From contig NZ_JUPI01000053.1 of NCBI RefSeq assembly GCF_001074805.1, positions 1 through 41,055 on the forward strand: a stretch of 41,055 nt of DNA, in the 5' to 3' direction. Made by a program: the position numbers and the translations under genes. The notes beneath the pieces are model-generated. The model did not search any database and was not told where the DNA came from. It saw only the letters and a list, made by a program, of their open reading frames with translations. Numbering within the stretch: position 1 is the stretch's first letter; every line of letters begins with the position of its first letter. Below, piece by piece: positions 32,576 to 39,938 of this stretch. Source of the stretch: Streptococcus parasanguinis. Its GTDB lineage: Bacteria > Bacillota > Bacilli > Lactobacillales > Streptococcaceae.

Positions 32576-34585
32576 ATGAAACGTGTCTTTATTATTTTAT
32601 CAAACCTTTTCATCTCTAGCTTTTTGATTTGGATTGCCTTTATTTCTCCAAATACGGTTGTCCACAGCAGTCGTCCGGTAGTAGGTGTGCTGAGACGAGA
32701 AAAGAGCGTCACATATGAAGAGTTATCTTCCAGTTTAGACCGTTTGGCAAGGGAAAATCATAGTATAATTGCCCGTCAGATACAAAGAACAGATTCTAAA
32801 GGGCAGGTTGTTTTCACCTATGATATCTACGGAGAGGGAAAACTTCCTCTTGGAATTAAAAGAGAGAAGAAAGAACTGGCTGCCAATAAAAGCCTGGTAG
32901 TGAATTATTATGTATTAACAGGTGATTTAGAAACTGAAAAGCTGGATCAAACGCTTCATACTCTTGGTTTCTCACAAACTTTTATAGAGAAACCAAATCC
33001 TCTGCAGACCTTTATTGCCTTTTTTGGCTCAGGTTCACAATCACTTGCCTTGGTTATTTTTATCATTAGTTTTAGCGCTTTGACGATTATACAAAAAACA
33101 CTTGAAATGAGAAGCGCTGGGATTCGATATATCTCAGGAATGAGACGCTTGCAACTTTTTGGACATTCCTTAAAAGATGATAGTATAGAGTTGCTTTTTG
33201 GATGTATTGTCGCAAGTATAATGGGTGCGGTTTTGATTTATTCTTTCCAATTAACACCTTTTACCTATTCCGTCATCATTTCAAGTAGTATCATTTACAA
33301 TGGGATGTTACTTATTTTATCTGCTATCTTATCCTTCATTTTTGCATATAGTATTCAAACGATTCATTTAGTCCCCCTTTTAAAAGGAAAGGTTCCATTA
33401 AAGCGCATTTTGGTTTTCCTCTTTATTTGTCAATTTCTCGCTGTTGCACTAATTGGCCTTGCGGTTCATCGAATCAGTATTTATGGATCGGTCTGGCAAA
33501 CTTACCAAGAGGGAAGTGAGGCTTGGTCAAAACAGTCGAATTGGGTCCAAATTGGTGAAAATCGGGAGGATTTTTCACAGAAAACAAACAAAGAGACGCA
33601 AATTGAGAACAGAGCAAAATGGTCTAAGCTCATCGAGTCTGGTATTGAAAATGGTGGTCTTTTAGCTTATCATCATCTCGTATTTTTTAGTTCAAAAGGA
33701 GTTATGACGGATCCTAGTACAGGTAAAGAGTTTTCAATCACAGATTACGATCCACTTGCACGAACTCTCTATGTAACTCCAAATTACCTCGAAATCCAAG
33801 GTGTACCAGTTTCTCATGAAGTAAAAGATCACTTAAATCACTTACAAGCAGGAGAATTTGGTCTCTTACTTCCAGAAAAATTAAAAGGTCAAGAAGAGGG
33901 GATGATCAAACGATATGAAGATTATCTATCTCCTCGAGATGATCAAGGAAATATCACCTTATCAATGAAGGCGCAGGTAACGTATATTCCGAATCATCAA
34001 AAACGCTTTATCTACAACAACACACCAATCAGCTACAAGCAATTCTTTACAGATCCTGTTTTAGTGGTTATTCAACCTGAAAGTTTTGGAGGCTATGTGA
34101 ATCCATATTTCACCGATCTAAATCCCTACCTTTATTTTAATGGACTTCAGAATAGTAAAAAACTAGTCGCTGAGTATAATCTTGAAAAAAGTGTTAGTCA
34201 GTACGACTATGCAGTGGACGTTTACCAGCAAATAGCCCAATCCATACAAATAGAAAATCTCATGGCGATTGCAGGAGGAGTCTTTGGTATAGCAACCTCT
34301 GTTCTTCTTTTTAACACTATGAATTTCCTATATTTTGAAGAGTTTAGAAAACAAATCTTCTTGAAGAAGATTGCAGGTCTGGGATTTGTGAACATTCACC
34401 AAATGATTTTGCTCTCAGAAAGTAGCCTCTTACTATTAGGAAGCCTCCTGGTATTCGTTCTCACTTCGGAATGGTGGATTGCTCTTGTCACTCTCTTGCT
34501 ATTTATTACTAATGCTTGGTTCATTCTCCTGTATCGGTCTCATAAAGAAGATCACTTGTTAGCCACTGTACTGAAAGGAGCCTAA
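32576..34585 (+). CDS. Bacteriocin-associated integral membrane protein (DUF1430, FtsX-like)
   Basis: The product (669 aa) is a permease of the type annotated as bacteriocin-associated integral membrane protein. One N-terminal helix (VFIILSNLFISSFLIWIAFI) is followed by an extracellular region. Three helices then lie at about 155-300 (LALVIFIISFSALTII, GCIVASIMGAVLIYSF, MLLILSAILSFIFAYSI), followed by a second large outside domain and three C-terminal helices (MAIAGGVFGIATSVLLFNTM onward). It should pair with the ATPase encoded 1 bp downstream to form an export or self-protection transporter of the lactococcin 972 group. The usual small bacteriocin precursor gene is not found next to it. Confidence 0.82.
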   Translation: MKRVFIILSNLFISSFLIWIAFISPNTVVHSSRPVVGVLRREKSVTYEELSSSLDRLARENHSIIARQIQRTDSKGQVVFTYDIYGEGKLPLGIKREKKELAANKSLVVNYYVLTGDLETEKLDQTLHTLGFSQTFIEKPNPLQTFIAFFGSGSQSLALVIFIISFSALTIIQKTLEMRSAGIRYISGMRRLQLFGHSLKDDSIELLFGCIVASIMGAVLIYSFQLTPFTYSVIISSSIIYNGMLLILSAILSFIFAYSIQTIHLVPLLKGKVPLKRILVFLFICQFLAVALIGLAVHRISIYGSVWQTYQEGSEAWSKQSNWVQIGENREDFSQKTNKETQIENRAKWSKLIESGIENGGLLAYHHLVFFSSKGVMTDPSTGKEFSITDYDPLARTLYVTPNYLEIQGVPVSHEVKDHLNHLQAGEFGLLLPEKLKGQEEGMIKRYEDYLSPRDDQGNITLSMKAQVTYIPNHQKRFIYNNTPISYKQFFTDPVLVVIQPESFGGYVNPYFTDLNPYLYFNGLQNSKKLVAEYNLEKSVSQYDYAVDVYQQIAQSIQIENLMAIAGGVFGIATSVLLFNTMNFLYFEEFRKQIFLKKIAGLGFVNIHQMILLSESSLLLLGSLLVFVLTSEWWIALVTLLLFITNAWFILLYRSHKEDHLLATVLKGA

Positions 34586-34586
34586 T

Positions 34587-35213
34587 ATGATTAGCGTAGA
34601 ACATTTAACCAAATCATTTGGACAACGAACGGTCTTTCAAGATTTGAGCTTGCAATTTACAGAAGGTAAGGTCTATGCTCTGATCGGAAATAGTGGGTGT
34701 GGTAAAACAACCTTGCTCAATATCTTGGCGAAGATAGAGCCTTATGAAAAAGGGAGTATAAGCTATAAAGGGCAAGAACTGAAACAAATCAAACAGCATC
34801 ACTTCTTTAAGCATGAATTAGGCTATCTCTTTCAAAACTTTGGCCTACTTGAAAACGAGACTATCGCTACAAATTTAGATTTGGGATTGATTGGGCAAAA
34901 ATTAACGAAAAAAGAGAAGAAGCAACAAGAAGAAGAAGTGCTCAAAAAAGTAGGATTGGCTTACCTTGCTCTGGATCAAAAGATTTATGAATTATCGGGG
35001 GGAGAGGCGCAACGTGTCGCATTAGCTAAAGTTATTTTAAAAGATCCACCTTTAATTTTGGCAGATGAACTAACTGCAGCACTGGATCCAGAAACCTCAC
35101 AAGAGGTGATGGACTTGCTCTTAATGTTAAAGAATCAAGATCGTATAATCATTATTGCAACCCATAATCCAGTAATTTGGGAAAAAGCTGACGAAGTGGT
35201 AAAACTCAACTAG
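34587..35213 (+). CDS. ABC transporter ATPase, lactococcin 972 export/immunity type
   Basis: The product (208 aa) is a complete short ABC ATPase: Walker A GNSGCGKTT (about 34-42), Q-loop FQNFGLLENE, signature LSGGEAQR, Walker B LILADELTAALD with catalytic Glu, and H-loop His in IIATHNP. Size and sequence place it with the MacB/LolD-like ATPases that serve FtsX-type permeases, here the DUF1430 protein just upstream (1-bp gap, translationally coupled). Such pairs move peptides out of the membrane or protect against antimicrobial peptides. The 214 bp after it hold the promoter of the next gene and otherwise nothing recognisable. Confidence 0.88.
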   Translation: MISVEHLTKSFGQRTVFQDLSLQFTEGKVYALIGNSGCGKTTLLNILAKIEPYEKGSISYKGQELKQIKQHHFFKHELGYLFQNFGLLENETIATNLDLGLIGQKLTKKEKKQQEEEVLKKVGLAYLALDQKIYELSGGEAQRVALAKVILKDPPLILADELTAALDPETSQEVMDLLLMLKNQDRIIIIATHNPVIWEKADEVVKLN

Positions 35214-35360
35214 TCCATGGCTGAAGAATGGTTTGATTTTCTACATTATCTTTTATAGGTAGCTATTCATGAGGTATAGGCTGATGAAAAAAAAGATCAT
35301 GTCAAACAAAAATTTTTAAGATTTATCATCAAAAGTTAGTTCATGAAACGGCCTCTTTTC

Positions 35361-35389
35361 TTGATATTCAAAAATAATGAGAGTAGAAT
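35361..35389 (+). promoter_or_regulatory. Promoter of the 35427 gene
   Basis: TTGATA (35361-35366), 17-bp spacer, TAGAAT (35384-35389). Confidence 0.75.
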
Positions 35390-35426
35390 ATAGAGGAAAT
35401 CTGAACAAAAAAGGGGATCATATTCG

Positions 35427-36068
35427 ATGATGAAAATTCCAGTGGAAAAACTTGGTCTATTTGAACAGTTAGATCGTATAGTAGTGGCTTTTTTTAGCAA
35501 GCAACAACCTTCAAGTCCATATGATTTGAATATCAGTATTACACAAGAACACCTTGACCAGAAAAAGCAAGAGCTCGAACCATTAGGATATCAAACTGTC
35601 AAACTACCATTAGGAATGGCTTTAGATAATGTCATCCAGCAACCTCATTATCAAAACTTAATCATTGGTGGACTTGCTCCCGACGAAATTATCGTCAGCA
35701 AAGAAGAATTAATGCCCTTGAAAGATATTGTGGATAGTTTTTGTATTATGTACGCTGCAGCGAATAACAGACTGGAAAATAGTAAGGCTTATGAATTAAT
35801 GAAAGATAAGACGGTTTATTTTATTGGTAAACTATTTACAGATATTCCAAAAGCCGGTGATGAAATTGCTTATTTAGGAATTGATCGAATAGCGGGCGAT
35901 GGTACACCATATGAAGCTGTTAAATGCTTTCTAACGGAAGAGAGTGCAGAGAAATTCAATGATGAAAAAAGACCGGTCACCCCTGCAAACTTGGCCTATC
36001 TAAAATCATTTTGGGGAAAACCAGTCATTATTGAGCCACACCGTAATTATTGGATTGAATTTTTATAG
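35427..36068 (+). CDS. Uncharacterised cytosolic protein
   Basis: The product (213 aa, or 212 from the second ATG at 35430) has no signal peptide or membrane segment. It looks like a compact alpha/beta protein; segments such as QNLIIGGLAPDEIIVSKEEL, TVYFIGKLFTDIPKAGDEI and KPVIIEPHRNYWIEFL resemble, weakly, the SseB-like fold of Firmicutes proteins, but I cannot assign a family. AAGGGG lies 10 nt before the first ATG. It is monocistronic between its own promoter and a bidirectional terminator shared with xerS, and it is the last + strand gene before the replication terminus. Confidence 0.7.
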   Translation: MMKIPVEKLGLFEQLDRIVVAFFSKQQPSSPYDLNISITQEHLDQKKQELEPLGYQTVKLPLGMALDNVIQQPHYQNLIIGGLAPDEIIVSKEELMPLKDIVDSFCIMYAAANNRLENSKAYELMKDKTVYFIGKLFTDIPKAGDEIAYLGIDRIAGDGTPYEAVKCFLTEESAEKFNDEKRPVTPANLAYLKSFWGKPVIIEPHRNYWIEFL

Positions 36069-36075
36069 AAAGAAT

Positions 36076-36115
36076 AAAAGAGCGTAAGATTTCATAAAAA
36101 ATCCTACGCTCTTTT
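36076..36115. terminator. Bidirectional terminator between the 35427 gene and xerS
   Basis: AAAAGAGCGTAAGATTT pairs with AAATCCTACGCTCTTTT. A/T tails on both sides serve both convergent genes. Confidence 0.88.
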
Positions 36116-36126
36116 ATTAACGCTAA

Positions 36127-36152
36127 ATATTACATAATTTATGTTATGTATT
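36127..36152 (-). repeat. 26-bp element directly after the xerS stop, copy B
   Basis: This is the reverse complement of 28012-28037, identical over 26 bases. Read on the - strand it follows the xerS stop codon immediately, the same position copy A has behind the E1-beta stop. Confidence 0.85.
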
Positions 36153-37223
36153 TTATAAACTATCCAAGGCATTTTTCTGTTCGTCATTAACGATATGCGT
36201 ATACAAGTCGGTAACTTGTGTGCTAGCATGTCCTAGCTGGTGGCTGACCAAAACTTGGGATTTGGTTGCATCATAGAGACGGGTTGCAAGAGTATGGCGC
36301 AGTTTATGGGGAGTTACGCGGACTTTAAAGTCTTCTGAATACTTGGCGACCATTTTTTCAACACTAGAAGCATCGATACGATTTGGAACACCTCTATACA
36401 TAGTTAGAAAGAGAGCTGTATCAGTCTTTTCTGTCTTATAACGTTTGTCTCGAATAGCAAGATATTGCTCTAAATAGGGTTTAGCAAAGGCAGCCACATT
36501 GACTGAGTCTCTTTTTCCACCTTTTCGAGTAACATCAATCACCATCATTTTAAGGTTAAGATCTCGAAGATCTAGGTTAACTGCCTCAGAAAGACGGACA
36601 CCAGAGGCAAGAAGGAGTGCGATAATGGCTAAATCTCGTTCTTTATTCTTATTAAAGGAGGATAAGGCACGATTGGAGAGTGTTTGAGGGTACTCCTGGT
36701 CGATATAGTTCAGGAAACCTTCTGTCTCATCACCTAAAAAGAGCTTTTGTTTGATATTTTCAGCTCGGGCCGCCAAAGTTTCTTTCTTTTTCTTGGTAGC
36801 AACCTTCTTCATGACATTACGGTAGAAATAAGGTTCCCCTTGCTCGTTTTCAACTTCCTCAGTCAAATACTTATACAGACTAGAAAGTGCAGAAAGGGTA
36901 CGGTTAATGGTTGTTTGAGAAACCCCGTTTTTCGTCGTATTGGCATTGAGCAGAGGACGTTCACGCAAGTAAAGGATAAAGGATTCAATGTCTTTTTTGG
37001 TCATGTGCTCCAGAACCTCTAAAGGGATATTAGCCATGGTGTCAGCATCTGATATACCAGATTCTAAGACCCAGGTGAAAAATCGATCGTATTCCTTTAA
37101 GTATTCGTATAAGGTCGTAAAACTATATGGAACGGCCAGTTTTGATTGGTAATATTCTAAGACGTACCAAGGCATGACTTGTTTGAGTTTATCGATGCGT
37201 TCTAATAAGATCTCGCGTTTCAT
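36153..37223 (-). CDS. xerS: Tyrosine recombinase XerS
   Basis: The product (356 aa) is the single Xer recombinase of streptococci and lactococci. It resolves chromosome dimers at dif with help from FtsK. The N-terminal SAM-like DNA-binding domain is followed by the catalytic domain with Arg in [15 protein letters not shown] (His306, Arg309), His332 in QLGHAS and the nucleophile Tyr341 in DLYTHIV. The sequence is near-identical to what I remember for pneumococcal XerS. The ATG at 37223 is chosen since GGAG sits 6 nt upstream; the frame extends 4 codons to a TTG at 37235, which would overlap that GGAG. Its dif site lies about 50 bp upstream. Confidence 0.97.
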   Translation of the reverse strand: MKREILLERIDKLKQVMPWYVLEYYQSKLAVPYSFTTLYEYLKEYDRFFTWVLESGISDADTMANIPLEVLEHMTKKDIESFILYLRERPLLNANTTKNGVSQTTINRTLSALSSLYKYLTEEVENEQGEPYFYRNVMKKVATKKKKETLAARAENIKQKLFLGDETEGFLNYIDQEYPQTLSNRALSSFNKNKERDLAIIALLLASGVRLSEAVNLDLRDLNLKMMVIDVTRKGGKRDSVNVAAFAKPYLEQYLAIRDKRYKTEKTDTALFLTMYRGVPNRIDASSVEKMVAKYSEDFKVRVTPHKLRHTLATRLYDATKSQVLVSHQLGHASTQVTDLYTHIVNDEQKNALDSL

Positions 37224-37241
37224 GTTTTTCTCCAAATCTTT

Positions 37242-37258
37242 CTATACTAGTAGTATAG
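37242..37258. promoter_or_regulatory. Perfect palindrome over the xerS -10 box
   Basis: CTATACTA-G-TAGTATAG, a 17-bp perfect palindrome containing the -10 box TATACT of xerS. It may be an operator or just a cruciform-prone promoter. Confidence 0.5.
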
Positions 37259-37280
37259 CATAGCCAGATATATTTTTCAA
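37252..37280 (-). promoter_or_regulatory. xerS promoter, -35 box inside dif
   Basis: On the - strand: TTGAAA (37280-37275), 17-bp spacer, TATACT (37257-37252). The -35 box is the last six bases of the dif site, so XerS bound at dif should block its own promoter. Confidence 0.75.
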
Positions 37281-37305
37281 GAAAATTATAGTTTTTCGGA
37301 AAGAT
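37275..37305. other. difSL chromosome dimer resolution site
   Basis: The 31-bp site reads on the - strand from ATCTTTCCGAAAAACTATAA through TTTTCTTGAAA, matching the difSL site of streptococci/lactococci as I remember it. It has two imperfect arms around a central A/T core. It lies directly upstream of xerS, as is usual. Gene orientation flips here: + strand genes to the left, - strand genes to the right. This marks the point where replication ends. Confidence 0.93.
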
Positions 37306-37339
37306 GTTATAGAGGATCTTTGAGTTAACTGGAAAAAAT

Positions 37340-37460
37340 TTTTCTCGAAATAATGTACTTTATTCCCGTGAAAACTAAATCTTTCGCATACTAAAATTCT
37401 GTACACTATCTACTTGAAAACTAAAAATACAATCTTTTAAAATAATGTACTTTATAAAAA
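37340..37460. repeat. Iterated 46-bp repeat array next to dif
   Basis: AAATAATGTACTTTAT occurs identically at 37348-37363 and 37440-37455, with a diverged copy (AAAATTCTGTACACTA) at 37393-37408. The shared TGTAC thus appears at 37354, 37400 and 37447. Between copies GAAAACTAAA appears twice (37370 and 37416), each followed by an ATCTTT. The array separates dif from the mobile-type genes and may be the recombinase-recognised end of that element. Confidence 0.6.
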
Positions 37461-37474
37461 TCTATGATAAAAAA

Positions 37475-37498
37475 CAAGTTCAAATTTGAACCTGTTTT
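37475..37498. terminator. Bidirectional terminator after the zinc-ribbon gene
   Basis: ACAAGTTCAAA / TTTGAACCTGT stem, with A tract on the left and T tract on the right. It serves - strand transcripts coming from the accessory block. Confidence 0.75.
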
Positions 37499-38860
37499 TT
37501 AAATTTTCCTATAAGGAACAAAATGTTCTCTTTTTCGTCTACGCCCTTTACAAAATATGCATGGCTCGATAGATCGTTTTACATTTGCAATCTTATCTAC
37601 AATAGCCATTCTATAACGATGCTCTGGATTATTCTTACAAATCCACCAAAATCTTAATTGCGTATTATTTGGGATTCTTTCTGGATCCCCTAGAATAAGA
37701 TTGTTAAGATAGTCCCACTCGTTCATCAAATCTTCAAATGAGATATTATCTTGTCTTTCTTTTAATTCTGCACAAAATGGACACATTTCTTTAAGATCTT
37801 TTGTCTCGGAATTTAAATACTTATTTAATATAATGCTGAAGCGCTCATGAAATTCGAAGTTACATTCTTTGCAGCGCCATAAATAAAACCTTTTTTCAGT
37901 TAATAATGGAACAAAACTATCTATTGAGACTTTATTATTTGGTGCCCACAATTTTGCTAGTTCAGGGTACAAATAATCAAATGTATTATACCCATTCAGA
38001 GGCTTATCGTTGTTACAGAAAGGACAACACTGAGAAACTTCTCTTCGAATTGGGATAGAACATAAATATGTCCCATGACACTTTGAACAATCCCACCAAT
38101 ATTTTTTCGTTTCTATTGTTGTCTGAGATAAATGAATAGGAATTTTATTTTTATCGCTCCATTCTTTGATGAGTTTTGGTTCTTTAAGGAAAATATTATT
38201 TTTAAATACCTCAGTCCTCCAGTCACATTGATTGGGACATGTTTGAAAGTTTTGATTTTCTAAATCGGTTCGACTGATCATTTCGGCTGGGCTACATTGA
38301 AAGTTGATTTTACAACAAGGACAAACCCAACTAACTACATTATTTGACTTAAACCAATATTCGGAAAAATCCCTTTCATTACTGAGGTCCCAAAATTCCC
38401 TCAAATAGGGATGTGTTTCATTTAGTGTATTAAAATCCTGAAGTTTTTCTCTATTTGAACAAAATGGACAAGACCTATCTGTTTTTTCAAATAGTGAGCA
38501 TGAATACTCTCCGTGACAATTCGTACATTCCCATAACACATGAACATTAGATAATACATCAACTTGATTAGGTGTATTATTGTTCCTTTTAGACCACTCC
38601 TTGAGCATGGAAGAATTTAAAAAAGATAGAGGAGAAACATCAAAATCTTTATCCAATAACTCTTCAAATGAAGAATGACACTCCAAACAGTAATGACCAC
38701 TTCTTTTAATTCGGTTCAATAATCTATCAATAGATAATTCAAATTTGCAATGACACTTATCACATTCCCAATGGATAGGTACTGTTATATTGTAACTCAG
38801 CTTCAGTTCGTTAAATTTAAATTTGTTTAAATGTTCGCTCTTAATTGACACGTCGGACAT
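37499..38860 (-). CDS. Multi-zinc-ribbon protein (DUF4379-like repeats)
   Basis: The product (453 aa) is built of about six repeated units of some 65-70 residues. Each has a W-x-C-x2-C pair followed by a C-P-x-C type pair: WECDKCHCKF/YCLEC, WECTNCHGEY/SCPFC, WVCPCCKINF/TCPNQC, WDCSKCHGTY/CCPFC, WRCKECNFEF/MCPFC and WICKNNPEHRYR/PCIFC. The intervening LNETHPYLREFWD and FDYLYPELAKLW segments match the probable-zinc-ribbon (PF14311-like) repeat. Such arrays usually bind nucleic acid or are fused to nucleases; no nuclease is seen here. The start has no ribosome binding site and a stop codon lies directly before it in frame. It overlaps the upstream ORF by 34 bp, so it may be the rest of one frameshifted gene. 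Confidence 0.75.
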   Translation of the reverse strand: MSDVSIKSEHLNKFKFNELKLSYNITVPIHWECDKCHCKFELSIDRLLNRIKRSGHYCLECHSSFEELLDKDFDVSPLSFLNSSMLKEWSKRNNNTPNQVDVLSNVHVLWECTNCHGEYSCSLFEKTDRSCPFCSNREKLQDFNTLNETHPYLREFWDLSNERDFSEYWFKSNNVVSWVCPCCKINFQCSPAEMISRTDLENQNFQTCPNQCDWRTEVFKNNIFLKEPKLIKEWSDKNKIPIHLSQTTIETKKYWWDCSKCHGTYLCSIPIRREVSQCCPFCNNDKPLNGYNTFDYLYPELAKLWAPNNKVSIDSFVPLLTEKRFYLWRCKECNFEFHERFSIILNKYLNSETKDLKEMCPFCAELKERQDNISFEDLMNEWDYLNNLILGDPERIPNNTQLRFWWICKNNPEHRYRMAIVDKIANVKRSIEPCIFCKGRRRKREHFVPYRKI

Positions 38861-39228
38861 TTAAAATTGAATTTTCTTTTACTATTGAACGGCAAGGTAA
38901 GAAGTTTCTCATCTAATTCTTCATCTCGCTCAATGCTGTAGTTTATATAATTTCTGAAATCGGGATAAACCTGAAGGACGCTCTCATTTTCATCAATGGA
39001 ACGTTCACCTAATCCACAATGGGGGCAACACCTAAGATATTCATAACTGTCAAGCTGCACATCAATGATTTTCGCTTCCCAATGGTGTTGACAATAAGGG
39101 CAAGACCAATAGGCATATTTTAAACTATTTGACGATAATTTTTTGGGGTCAAGAACATTTCGTTTTTGATCCCAGTACATGTAAATAGCTGGATTATCTT
39201 TAACTTTCTTGTTCATTTCTTTCCTCAT
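38827..39228 (-). CDS. Zinc-ribbon protein, possible N-terminal part of the 37499-38860 gene
   Basis: The product (133 aa from 39228, or 129 from the ATG at 39216, which has GAGGAAAG before it) contains one full ribbon unit, YWSCPYCQHHWEAKI followed by CCPHC, and the first Cys pair of another (FKCPTC) just before its stop. The chain therefore breaks off inside a repeat, and the next ORF starts in the -1 frame within the last 34 bp. This suggests either a frameshift (mutation or programmed) or two coupled genes. The ATG at 39228 overlaps the stop of the coiled-coil gene by 4 bp. The repeat class is the same as in the following ORF. Confidence 0.65.
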   Translation of the reverse strand: MRKEMNKKVKDNPAIYMYWDQKRNVLDPKKLSSNSLKYAYWSCPYCQHHWEAKIIDVQLDSYEYLRCCPHCGLGERSIDENESVLQVYPDFRNYINYSIERDEELDEKLLTLPFNSKRKFNFKCPTCQLRANI

Positions 39229-39938
39229 TTATAATTAGTTTTGCTGTCTAGTAAGTTTTTAATAGAAACCACTTTAGTTGATTTTTGAGGATTTTCTTGT
39301 TCAATAAGACCACCAGAATGAAAATCTATTTCTGAATCAGCGGTGATGATATTGTCTGCTAGGAAATCCTCACTGATAACCTTTTGAGAATATTTTAACA
39401 ATCCTTCTTCTTTTAAAAGCTCATTCGCAATTTCTGGATAGACACTTGTTTTGATTATTTGTAATAGTTTTTGATTCTCATCACTTAACTCATTTTCTCT
39501 TTGTAGCTTCTGTTTTAAATCTTCATTAGTTGACTGTAGTTCAGAATTTAAACTACGTAACTTATCTGCTTCTTGTTTATAGCTGGCCGCAATGTTTGCT
39601 ATTTTCTTGTAGTATTGGCTAATTTCCACCAATGCTCTTTTCATAGCACCTGGAGCACGATTTTTTGCCATAAAATTGTCAGGATCTATGGTCTTATAAG
39701 TAATTACAGCTTCATAATTTTCATCTTGGTATTTAATTTCACTTTCTTTTAAAAAATCCCTGAATCTTTTATTACGTCTAATGGTTGTATCCGCAACATT
39801 TTGATAGCCATTATTCCTAACATAGTCACCAAACCGAGGGATTTTTACCAAGCTTAAATCACAGGAACACTGGGAAATTAAATACTGTTCAAACAAATGA
39901 ATCAATTCATCATCAGAAATTGATTTCTTTCTAGCCAT
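39225..39938 (-). CDS. HTH/coiled-coil protein of a Tn554-like module
   Basis: The product (237 aa) has an N-terminal DNA-binding-type region (IPRFGDYVRNNGYQNVADTT, about 33-52, then IRRNKRFRDFLKESE) and a long coiled coil at about residues 105-165 (KLRSLNSELQSTNEDLKQKL, QRENELSDENQKLLQIIK), then a Ser/Asp-rich tail. The layout recalls TnpC of Tn554 and the small proteins encoded after its recombinases, and also KfrA, but it is longer than TnpC. It starts inside the end of the recombinase gene (8-bp overlap, ATGGCTAG), so the two are coupled. It probably assists the recombinase, for example by target or end binding. The function is inferred from context. Confidence 0.65.
   Translation of the reverse strand: MARKKSISDDELIHLFEQYLISQCSCDLSLVKIPRFGDYVRNNGYQNVADTTIRRNKRFRDFLKESEIKYQDENYEAVITYKTIDPDNFMAKNRAPGAMKRALVEISQYYKKIANIAASYKQEADKLRSLNSELQSTNEDLKQKLQRENELSDENQKLLQIIKTSVYPEIANELLKEEGLLKYSQKVISEDFLADNIITADSEIDFHSGGLIEQENPQKSTKVVSIKNLLDSKTNYK

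Noticed and set aside
35217..35258. Possible 13-residue signalling peptide after the ABC ATPase (MAEEWFDFLHYLL)
   Set aside because: No ribosome binding site, no export signal and no nearby receptor or regulator; short ORFs of this size are expected by chance.
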